From: Mycobacterium kansasii ATCC 12478
Lineage (GTDB): Bacteria; Actinomycetota; Actinomycetes; Mycobacteriales; Mycobacteriaceae
Direction: 5' to 3'
DNA length: 64,000 bases
NCBI RefSeq assembly: GCF_000157895.3
Contig: NC_022663.1
Span: 3,658,001-3,722,000 of the forward strand
Part shown: positions 52,352 to 59,193 of the stretch, piece by piece
Numbering within the stretch: position 1 is the first letter of the stretch
Layout: each line of letters starts with the position of its first letter
Program-made: the position numbers and the translations under genes
Notes under the pieces: generated by a model
Seen by the model: only the letters and a program-made list of their open reading frames with translations
What the model was told of the DNA's origin: nothing
Databases searched by the model: none

Positions 52352-53824
52352 ATGACGGCACCGGTGTGGATGGCTTGGCCTCCAGAGGTGCATTCGACCC
52401 AGCTCCGCAGCGGCCCCGGGCCCGGCGGCATGTTGGCTGCGGCGTCGGCGTGGAGTTCGCTGAGTGCCGAGTACGCTGCGGCGGCAGATCAGCTCGCCGA
52501 GCTTCTGGGGGCGGTTCAGGCCGGCGCCTGGCAGGGACCGACCGCCGCGCGCTATGTGGCCGCCCACGTGCCGTACCTGGCCTGGCTGACGCGGGCCGGC
52601 GCGAACAGCGCGGCGAGGGCAGCTCAGCATGAGGCCGCGGCTGCGGCCTACACCGCGGCGCTGGCCGCGATGCCTACGCTGGCGGAGTTGGCGGCTAACC
52701 ATGCAATCCATGCGGTACTGGTCGCGACCAACTTCTTCGGGGTCAACACCATTCCCATCGCGCTCAACGAGGCCGACTATGTCCGGATGTGGATCCAGGC
52801 CGCCGTCACCATGTCGACGTATCAGGCGCTCTCCGGTGCCGCGGTGGCGTCCGCGCCGGCGGCCGAGCCCGCCCCGGAAATCGAGGCGATGCACGCCGAT
52901 CACGGCGCAGACGAGGGTGACCATGGCGGAATCATCGACAATGACGGCGGCGACCCGACGCAATTGAGTTGGTGGATAAACCGCTTCACCGAAATCACCC
53001 AGACCCTGGCACGGGACCTGGAGCAATTTCCGGAGAACCCGTCCGCTTCGATTGCGCTGATTCAGAACGATATTCCGTTACTTGTGGCCGACGAAATCAG
53101 CCACGTGGGCGAAGTCATCAGCACATTCCCGCAATTGCAGGTGCTTCCGCTCGCTTTGCCGATCGCCGCCCCCGGTCTCTTGGGGGGGTTTGCCGGGTTG
53201 AGTGGGCTGGGTGGTGTGCAGCCGGCCGTAGTGCCCGAGCTTGCGGTTGCGCCGATGCCCGCCACGTCGGAGCCCGGCCTGCATGCCGTCGCGGGCCCCT
53301 CTTTCGGGACCGCAGCGGCCGCGCCGGGTGCGGCTCCAACGGCGGCCTCGGCACCACCGGCCGCTCCGACCCCGGCGGCAACGCCGACACCCCCGGCACC
53401 GCCCGCTGCAGGAGTCGCCGGTGCGGCTTTCCCATACGTGGTTGGCGGCCCCGGCGTCGGGTTCGACTCGGCGATGAGCGCTTCGGCCCGGCGCACGGCG
53501 TCAGAACCGGACCAGGCCGCCGTACCGGCGATGGCCGCCACGGCTGCGCGAGAGGAGAAGCTGGCGCGTCGGCGTCGTCGGACAGCGCTGCAGGACTGTG
53601 GTTTTCGCTACGAGTTCCTGGACCCGGAACCCTCATCGGATGCAGCGCCTGCTCCGTCTGCGGCCTCCGGTCAGGGGGCGGGGATTGTGGGATTCGCCGC
53701 AACCGCAAGCCGGGAGGGCATCTACGACGCGTCGGGGCTGGCGACGTTCACCGGGGACGGGTTCGGTGGCGGACCGGTTGTGCCATTGGTTCCCGGTAGT
53801 TGGGATGCCGATGCGTGCCAATGA
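52352..53824 (+). CDS. PPE-PPW family protein, paralogue of the PPE3-like gene
   Basis: 490 residues. Start MTAPVWMAWPPEVHS, then the same VATNFFGVNTIPIALNEADYVRMWIQAA segment (in two parts) as the neighbouring PPE proteins. The C-terminus has GFAATASREG and PLVPGSWD, a variant of the PPW signature with Ala replacing the second Gly of GFxGT. Five Arg (residues 406-410) precede GFRYEFLD. Ala/Pro linkers fill residues 290-380. It is probably a duplication of the gene at 49723, separated by the methyltransferase. No Zur box is seen before it, so it may be read from the PPE3 promoter. Translation may be coupled to the 11-codon leader. Confidence 0.9.
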   Translation: MTAPVWMAWPPEVHSTQLRSGPGPGGMLAAASAWSSLSAEYAAAADQLAELLGAVQAGAWQGPTAARYVAAHVPYLAWLTRAGANSAARAAQHEAAAAAYTAALAAMPTLAELAANHAIHAVLVATNFFGVNTIPIALNEADYVRMWIQAAVTMSTYQALSGAAVASAPAAEPAPEIEAMHADHGADEGDHGGIIDNDGGDPTQLSWWINRFTEITQTLARDLEQFPENPSASIALIQNDIPLLVADEISHVGEVISTFPQLQVLPLALPIAAPGLLGGFAGLSGLGGVQPAVVPELAVAPMPATSEPGLHAVAGPSFGTAAAAPGAAPTAASAPPAAPTPAATPTPPAPPAAGVAGAAFPYVVGGPGVGFDSAMSASARRTASEPDQAAVPAMAATAAREEKLARRRRRTALQDCGFRYEFLDPEPSSDAAPAPSAASGQGAGIVGFAATASREGIYDASGLATFTGDGFGGGPVVPLVPGSWDADACQ

Positions 53825-54242
53825 AATCCGTTGCAGCAAACAGATATCGGAGATAACCAGATTCGATGCCGGCCTGATGAATCGGAACTCCGAGGGCCGC
53901 AACAACTTCGACAACCCGTCGTAGCCGGTTCGCGCCCACCGCTGCGTTATTCCACGCATCACTCCGCATTCTGCGTTCGTTGGTACCTGACCGCCGGCTA
54001 CAAACACATTGGCGGCCACGTGTTTCGATGTGCTGTCGTGGGATGCAGGAGGATTGCCGGACTGCGGCAACAAAATTCGAGAAGGGCGGCCGGACCCCGC
54101 AAGCCAGCGGCTGACAACAGGACATTCCGCCCTCGCTCGGCGGCTCTTGTCGGTGCGAAATGCCTACGCGCACGTAGGTTTTTCCTACCGCTTTTCCTAC
54201 GCAACCGTAGCCATGGACATCTTTTGACAAGGAGTACGACCC
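53825..54242. other. 418-bp intergenic region upstream of the PE-PPE-Esx cassette
   Basis: No gene-like frame in the first 340 bp. The last part contains a cluster of CCTAC repeats (54163-54201) and TTTT runs, then a Shine-Dalgarno sequence leading to a 22-codon ORF. No Zur-type palindrome like the two elsewhere in this region is present. It probably holds the cassette's promoter. Confidence 0.55.
54163..54201. promoter_or_regulatory. Cluster of CCTAC repeats: candidate operator
   Basis: CCTACG-CGCA-CGTAGG (54163-54178) is a perfect inverted repeat; its right arm also pairs across TTTTT with CCTAC at 54184-54188, and a third CCTAC follows at 54196-54200. Two TTTTCCTAC direct repeats are embedded. 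The arrangement, 42 bp before the first short ORF of the cassette, suggests binding of a regulator at two or three sites. No known consensus is matched. Confidence 0.45.
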
Positions 54243-54311
54243 GTGAGATCTTTTTCCGCACTGTGCCTGACAGTCGCGGTCGGCAAGGCCTTCGGCCATG
54301 CAGGCGGATGA
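54243..54311 (+). CDS. 22-codon short ORF upstream of the PE gene
   Basis: GTG at 54243 follows AAGGAG with eight-base spacing. The peptide begins MRSFSALCLTVAVG, is hydrophobic in the middle with one Cys, and ends in Gly-Gly. The stop lies 23 bp before the PE gene start. It resembles an unannotated leader peptide. No function can be assigned; it could also be a remnant. Confidence 0.45.
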   Translation: MRSFSALCLTVAVGKAFGHAGG

Positions 54312-54334
54312 GACACAATCGGAAGGAGTCGATA

Positions 54335-54649
54335 GTGACGTTGCAAGTGGTTCCGGAAGGTTTGGCAGCGGCCAGCGGGGCAGTGGAAGCGCTCACCGCT
54401 CGCCTGGCGGCCGCGCATGCTGCTGCACTACCGGCAATTACGGCTGTGGTGCCGCCGGCCGCTGACCCGGTGTCGATACAGACCGCGGCCGGGTTTAGCA
54501 CCCACGGCAGCGCCCACGCCGCGGTGGTGGCCGAAGGCATTGAAGAGCTTGGCCGTTCGGGAATCGGTGTTGCTGAATCCGGCGTCAGTTACGCCGCGGG
54601 TGACGCCGCAGCGGCAGTGACGTACTCGGCCTCAGGCGGCTGGGTATGA
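54335..54649 (+). CDS. PE family protein (PE5/PE29-like)
   Basis: 104 residues: essentially a PE domain alone. It starts MTLQVVPEGLAAASGAVEALTARL and has the YxxxD/E-type end region GVAESGVSYAAGDAAAAV, matching PE5 of ESX-3 and its paralogue PE29. PE proteins form a two-helix hairpin that pairs with a PPE and carries the ESX secretion signal. The GTG at 54335 is preceded by AAGGAG with six-base spacing. Its stop overlaps the PPE start by four bases (ATGA), as usual for secreted PE-PPE pairs. Confidence 0.9.
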   Translation: MTLQVVPEGLAAASGAVEALTARLAAAHAAALPAITAVVPPAADPVSIQTAAGFSTHGSAHAAVVAEGIEELGRSGIGVAESGVSYAAGDAAAAVTYSASGGWV

Positions 54650-55992
54650 CCGCGCCGCTCTGGATGGCCAGCCCTCCGGAGGTGCATTCGGCATTGCTCA
54701 GCGCCGGCGCCGGCCCCGCTCCGCTGCTGGCGGCATCGGCGGCATGGACATCGCTGAGTGCCGAATATGCCGGCGCAGCAGAAGAACTCACGCTCATACT
54801 GGCAGCGGTGCAGGCTGGCGCGTGGCAAGGCCCCAGCGTCGAAGCATACGTGGCCGCGCACGTGCCGTATGTGGCGTGGTTGATGCAGACCAGCGCCGAC
54901 AGCGCGGCAACTGCCGCCGGGCATGACACGGTGGCTGCAGCCTACGTCAGCGCACTGGCCGCGATGCCGACCTTGGCGGAGCTGGCCGCCAACCACGTCA
55001 CCCACGGGGTATTGGTCGCGACGAATTTCTTTGGTATCAACACCATCCCGATCGCGCTCAACGAGGCCGACTATGTCCGGATGTGGATCCAGGCGGCGAC
55101 CACTATGGGCGTCTATGAGACCGTCAGCGGCGCGGCATTGGTCTCGACACCGCATATCACGCCGGCGCCGGTACTCGTCAAACCCGGTGTGGGTGAGGCC
55201 GGCAGCGCCGCGGCCACGGCGGGCCAAACCCTTACCCCCTTCCCGTGGAATCAATTACATCAGTTCCTGGAATTGTTCATGAAGGCCTGGACACAGATCG
55301 GCCAGTTATTGGTGAACGCCGCCTTCTCGTTCGTTCTGTGGTCGTACAATTTGATCCAGGCGCTGGTGAATTTGAATTTCTGGGGGGCGCTCGAAGCTGT
55401 GATAATGCTCGTTCTCACCGAGACCTGGTTTGCCATCGGAGTGATGTTGATTCCATTGCTGCTGTCCGCTCTTGTGCTGGAAGTTGTCGACGTTATTGGC
55501 AGCTGGATCATTGGCAATTTGTTCGGTGTCGGTTCGCTCTTGATGGGCACTGCGGCGGGAGCGCTGGCGGCTGCTGTTGTTCCGGGTGTAGCCGGTGTGG
55601 CCGGATTGGCCGGATTGACCGCTATGCCGGCGGCGGCTGCGGTGGCAGCGCCAGCTGCGGGATTGGCTGCTGCGCCGGCCGTGGCTGTCGCGGCAGTGGA
55701 GCCGGCGCCCGATGCTGCGGCGGCTGCTGTTGGGGCAGCGGAGCCGGCGCGCCTGGTGTCGACAGTGCAGCCGGGTTCCGGGATCGCGCCGGCGTCGGCA
55801 TCGGCTTCTGATCGTGGTGCCGCGACGTTTGGGTTTGCCGGAACGGCCGGCAAGGAGATCGTCGGACAGCCCGGCGGATTGACGGCATTGCAGGGCGCCG
55901 AGTACGGCGGTGCCGCGCACCTGCCAATGCTGCCGGCCACCTGGGAGCCGAGTGCCCTCGGAGCGGGCAGCCCACAGTCGTTTGCAGCGTGA
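54646..55992 (+). CDS. PPE-PPW family protein (PPE4-like) with hydrophobic C-terminal segments
   Basis: 448 residues. PPE domain 1-180 (TAPLWMASPPEVHSALLSAG, VATNFFGINTIPIALNEADY) and C-terminal PPW pair GFAGT ... HLPMLPATW. The middle (about 205-325) is unlike its two upstream paralogues: four or more hydrophobic helices (VLWSYNLIQALVNLNFW, AIGVMLIPLLLSALVLEVVD and others), so the protein could insert into a membrane, as proposed for PPE nutrient channels. It lacks the Arg run. PPE4 of ESX-3 is needed for mycobactin-mediated iron use in M. tuberculosis. Coupled to the PE gene; the Esx pair follows. Confidence 0.9.
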   Translation: MTAPLWMASPPEVHSALLSAGAGPAPLLAASAAWTSLSAEYAGAAEELTLILAAVQAGAWQGPSVEAYVAAHVPYVAWLMQTSADSAATAAGHDTVAAAYVSALAAMPTLAELAANHVTHGVLVATNFFGINTIPIALNEADYVRMWIQAATTMGVYETVSGAALVSTPHITPAPVLVKPGVGEAGSAAATAGQTLTPFPWNQLHQFLELFMKAWTQIGQLLVNAAFSFVLWSYNLIQALVNLNFWGALEAVIMLVLTETWFAIGVMLIPLLLSALVLEVVDVIGSWIIGNLFGVGSLLMGTAAGALAAAVVPGVAGVAGLAGLTAMPAAAAVAAPAAGLAAAPAVAVAAVEPAPDAAAAAVGAAEPARLVSTVQPGSGIAPASASASDRGAATFGFAGTAGKEIVGQPGGLTALQGAEYGGAAHLPMLPATWEPSALGAGSPQSFAA

Positions 55993-56038
55993 CGAGCTGA
56001 CAACGAGTAACTGGAACACCAAATAGAAGGGAAGAGTT

Positions 56039-56332
56039 ATGAGTTTGTTGGATGCCCATATTCCGCAGTTGGTGGCGTCGCAGTCGGCGTTTACGGCCAA
56101 GGCGGCGTTGATGCGGCACACGATCGGGCAGGCCGAGCAGTCGGCGATGTCGGCGCAGGCGTTTCATCAGGGCGAGTCGGCGGCGGCGTTCCAGGGCGCG
56201 CACGCCCGCTTTGTGGAGGCCGCCGCCAAGGTCAACGCCTTGCTGGATATCGCGCAGGCCAACCTGGGCGACGCCGCGGGCACCTATGTGGCCGCCGATG
56301 CCGCCGCCGCATCCACCTACACCGGCTTCTGA
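56039..56332 (+). CDS. ESX-3 type Esx protein, EsxG/EsxS family
   Basis: 97 residues, beginning MSLLDAHIPQLVASQSAF and ending ASTYTGF. It is a helical-hairpin WXG100 protein of the EsxG type, in which the Trp of WxG is replaced (HQGES). Compared from memory with the M. tuberculosis proteins, GESAAAFQGAHARFV and LLDIAQANLG match EsxS (Rv3020c) better than EsxG. It heterodimerises with the next gene product and is exported by ESX-3. GAAGGGAAGAG precedes the ATG. It sits 46 bp after the PPE gene. Confidence 0.93.
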   Translation: MSLLDAHIPQLVASQSAFTAKAALMRHTIGQAEQSAMSAQAFHQGESAAAFQGAHARFVEAAAKVNALLDIAQANLGDAAGTYVAADAAAASTYTGF

Positions 56333-56371
56333 GCCACACCCTGTCACCCGCAAACCTCGAAAGGACTTGTG

Positions 56372-56662
56372 ATGTCGCAGATCATGTACAACTACCCGGC
56401 CATGCTCGGCCATGCCGGGGACATGTCCGGCTATGCCGGCACCCTGCACAGCCTGGGCGCCGATGTCGCCAACGAGCAGGCCGCGCTGTCGAATGCCTGG
56501 CAGGGCGACACCGGGATGACCTACCAGGGCTGGCAGACCCAGTGGAACCAGGCCATGGAGGACCTGATGCGGGCTTATCAGTCGATGGCCAGTACGCATG
56601 AATCCAACACCATGGCCATGCTGGCTCGCGACGGCGCCGAAGCCGCCAAATGGGGCGCCTAA
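56372..56662 (+). CDS. ESX-3 type WXG100 protein, EsxH/EsxR family
   Basis: 96 residues, MSQIMYNYPAMLGHAGD start, WQG hairpin motif at 43-45, C-terminus ARDGAEAAKWGA. It is the partner of the preceding EsxG/S-type protein. In EsxH of M. tuberculosis, His14, His70, His76 and Glu77 bind zinc; here His14, His76 and Glu77 are kept but position 70 is Gln (AYQSM). That and YQGWQTQWNQ and ARDGAEAAKW match EsxR (Rv3019c) rather than EsxH. The ATG at 56372 follows AAGGA; a GTG one codon earlier is less likely. Confidence 0.93.
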   Translation: MSQIMYNYPAMLGHAGDMSGYAGTLHSLGADVANEQAALSNAWQGDTGMTYQGWQTQWNQAMEDLMRAYQSMASTHESNTMAMLARDGAEAAKWGA

Positions 56663-57086
56663 CCGAATGGAGTAGATGGTCGGCACCGGCCGGAACGGTC
56701 ACCAACTAACTGCATTCCCATTGCACTGCTCTTCGGAAGCTCACGACAACTACTCCCGGACGCGTGCCGGACCGGAGGCTCGACCCGCGACCTGCGCCAC
56801 GCGGGTCCAGCCTCGGCCCTGCGCTCGACACCTGGTGCATGGGCGTCGTGTGAGCGTGCAAGTGCCAGTGCGGAGCCGAATCGATTCGGGATTGGCCGTC
56901 CCTGGCGGCCAGATTCGGTGTTGCGCCGCACTGACCGGGTAACGGCGACCAGGCCAGCGAACCAATATAGCAGTAGTCAATAGTTGACAAGATGTACGGT
57001 ATGTGAGATTTTTCTCCGGGCCATGCGCGGCGTCTGGTCAACGACCCCTCGGCCACCGTCCCGAGTCGGGGCCGCCCCGCCCTTGG
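56663..57086. other. Intergenic region between the Esx pair and the ESX-3 regulatory region
   Basis: About 420 bp with no gene-like frame. An AT-rich patch with TTGACA (56984-56989) stands out near the right end but has no convincing -10 partner. Control sites begin at 57087. Confidence 0.5.
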
Positions 57087-57107
57087 TAATGAAAATCATG
57101 TTCACTA
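57087..57107 (+). promoter_or_regulatory. Zur-type palindrome in the ESX-3 promoter region
   Basis: A 21-bp near-palindrome with the same 18-base core TAATGAAAATCATGTTCA as the site before the PPE3-like gene, ending CTA instead of TCA. It lies 200 bp upstream of eccA3. Zur represses ESX-3 under zinc sufficiency in M. tuberculosis. Confidence 0.8.
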
Positions 57108-57152
57108 AGCTGCACAATGCTGGGTGGGTTCGATATAGGAGGAACGGCTGGC

Positions 57153-57221
57153 ATGAAGTCTCCAGTGCTGATCGCCGCGACCAAGGCGCTGGTCAGTGCC
57201 ATGCGAATATCGGCATCATGA
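57153..57221 (+). CDS. 22-codon short ORF in the ESX-3 leader
   Basis: ATG at 57153 follows AGGAGG with ten-base spacing, beginning MKSPVLIAATKALVSAM and ending at a TGA at 57219. It is weakly amphipathic and basic. It sits between the Zur palindrome (46 bp upstream) and the IdeR-like box (34 bp downstream), so it would be on any transcript started at the Zur-controlled promoter. Possibly a leader peptide; unproven. Confidence 0.45.
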   Translation: MKSPVLIAATKALVSAMRISAS

Positions 57222-57254
57222 CGGGCCAGCCCGCCCCTAACCGCCCTCGACAGG

Positions 57255-57273
57255 TTAGCTTATGCAATGCTAA
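57255..57273 (+). promoter_or_regulatory. IdeR-like iron box upstream of eccA3
   Basis: TTAGCTTATGCAATGCTAA agrees with the 19-bp IdeR consensus TTAGGTTAGGCTAACCTAA at 14 positions, including both TTAG/CTAA ends. It lies 33 bp before the eccA3 GTG. ESX-3 is iron-repressed through IdeR in M. tuberculosis, so a functional site is expected here. Confidence 0.75.
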
Positions 57274-57306
57274 CTTCGGGAGGCCAGCTTCAGGCGGTAG
57301 TGACCA

Positions 57307-59193
57307 GTGGCGACCTTAGGTTCAGGAGACGGCGGGAGCGTGGAACGCAGTGATATCGGCATGCTCGCAACTCACCCCGCGGTACCCCGGACAAGCGGCA
57401 AGGTAGACGCTGACGTCGTCAGCCGGTTCGCTACGTGCTGCCGGGCGCTGGGCATCGCCGTCTACGACCGGCGCCGGCCGGCGGACCTGACTGCCGCCCG
57501 ATCGGGATTCACAGCACTCACCCGCATCGCCGGTGACCAGTGCGACGCATGGACCGGGCTGGCTGCCGCCGGTGACCAGTCCATTGGCGTGCTCGAGGCC
57601 GTGTCCCGCACCGCGGCGACCGCCGGCGTGTTGCAGCGCCACGTGGAACTGGCGACCAATGCCTTGGGGTTTCATTACGACACGGGGTTGTACTTGCGGT
57701 TCCGGGCCACCGGCCCGGACGATTTCCATCTCGCGTACGCGGCGGCACTCGCGACGACCGGTGACTACGCGAAGGCGTGCGACGTGGTTGCCGGCGTCAC
57801 CGGGCGTCGGCCCGGCTGGCGCGAAGCCCGCTGGCTCATGGTCGTGGTCAACTACCGCGCCGCACGCTGGTCGGACGTCGTCAAGCTGCTGACCCCGATC
57901 GTCAACGATCCCGATCTGGACCAGACTTTCGCCCACGCCGCCAAGATCAGCCTGGGCACCGCCTTGGCCCGGTTGGGCATGTTCGCCCCGGCATTGTCGT
58001 ACCTCGAGGAGCCCGAAGGTCCGGTCCCGGTCGCAGCGCTCGACGGGGCACTGGCCAAAGCCCTGGTGCTGCGCGCACATGTCGACGAGGAGTCGGCCGC
58101 CGAAGTGCTGCAGGATCTGTATGCGGCCCATCCGGAGAACGAGCAGGTGGAGCAGGCCCTGTCCGATACCAGCTTCGGGATCGTGACCACCACCGCGGCC
58201 CGGATCGAGGCCCGCACCGACCCGTGGGATCCCGAAACCGAGCCCAGCGCAGATGATTTCATCGATCCTGCGGCACATGAGCGCAAAGCCGCACTGCTGC
58301 ACGAGGCTGAACGCCAGCTCGCCGAATTCATCGGGCTCGACGAGGTCAAGAACCAGGTGTCGCGGCTGAAGAGTTCGGTGGCCATGGAGCTGGTGCGCAA
58401 GCAGCGCGGGCTCACCGTGGCCCAGCGCACGCACCACCTGATCTTCGCCGGGCCGCCCGGGACGGGTAAGACGACGATTGCCCGGGTCGTCGCCAAAATC
58501 TATTGCGGCCTAGGGCTTTTGAAGCGGGAGAATATCCGCGAGGTGCACCGCGCCGACCTCATCGGCCAGCATATCGGCGAGACCGAGGCCAAGACCAACG
58601 CGATCATCGACAGCGCGCTGGACGGGGTGCTGTTCCTCGACGAGGCATACGCGCTGGTGGCCACCGGAGCCAAGAACGACTTCGGGCTGGTGGCCATCGA
58701 CACCTTGCTGGCCCGCATGGAAAACGACCGTGACCGGCTGGTGGTGATCATCGCCGGATACCGGGCCGACCTCGACAAATTCCTCGACACCAACGAGGGC
58801 CTGCGGTCGCGGTTCACCCGCAGCATCGAATTCCCGTCGTACACCTCACACGAGCTCGTGGAGATCGCGCACAAGATGGCCGAACAGCGAGACAGCCTCT
58901 TCGAGCGATCGGCGCTCGACCACCTGGAGGCATTGTTCGCCGGATTGGCAGCGGCCGCGACCCCGGACTCCAACGGCATCATGCGCCGCAGCCTGGACAT
59001 AGCGGGCAATGGGCGGTTCGTCCGCAACATCGTCGAACGCGCGGAAGAAGAACGGGAATTCCGGCTCGACCACTCCGAGCATGCGGGAACCGGAGAGTTC
59101 AGTGATGAGGAGCTGATGACCATCACCGCCGAGGACGTGAACAGGTCCGTGGAGCCGCTGCTGCGCGGCCTGGGACTCTCGGTGCCGGCATGA
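57307..59193 (+). CDS. eccA3: ESX-3 secretion AAA+ ATPase EccA3
   Basis: 628 residues, near Rv0282 (631). An N-terminal TPR-like helical domain (about 20-290) is followed by a CbbX-type AAA+ ATPase: Walker A GPPGTGKT at 382-389, Walker B GVLFLDEA at 440-447, and the VVIIAGYRADLDKFLDTN segment. EccA is the cytosolic ATPase of type VII secretion, thought to act on chaperones or substrates. The start is GTG, with AGGCGG nine bases upstream. eccB3 overlaps by four bases. It lies downstream of the Zur and IdeR-like boxes, indicating zinc and iron control. Confidence 0.96.
   Translation: MATLGSGDGGSVERSDIGMLATHPAVPRTSGKVDADVVSRFATCCRALGIAVYDRRRPADLTAARSGFTALTRIAGDQCDAWTGLAAAGDQSIGVLEAVSRTAATAGVLQRHVELATNALGFHYDTGLYLRFRATGPDDFHLAYAAALATTGDYAKACDVVAGVTGRRPGWREARWLMVVVNYRAARWSDVVKLLTPIVNDPDLDQTFAHAAKISLGTALARLGMFAPALSYLEEPEGPVPVAALDGALAKALVLRAHVDEESAAEVLQDLYAAHPENEQVEQALSDTSFGIVTTTAARIEARTDPWDPETEPSADDFIDPAAHERKAALLHEAERQLAEFIGLDEVKNQVSRLKSSVAMELVRKQRGLTVAQRTHHLIFAGPPGTGKTTIARVVAKIYCGLGLLKRENIREVHRADLIGQHIGETEAKTNAIIDSALDGVLFLDEAYALVATGAKNDFGLVAIDTLLARMENDRDRLVVIIAGYRADLDKFLDTNEGLRSRFTRSIEFPSYTSHELVEIAHKMAEQRDSLFERSALDHLEALFAGLAAAATPDSNGIMRRSLDIAGNGRFVRNIVERAEEEREFRLDHSEHAGTGEFSDEELMTITAEDVNRSVEPLLRGLGLSVPA

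Noticed and set aside
56984..57010. TTGACA as a -35 box for ESX-3
   Set aside because: No TANNNT element at 16-19 bases; the segment is simply AT-rich.
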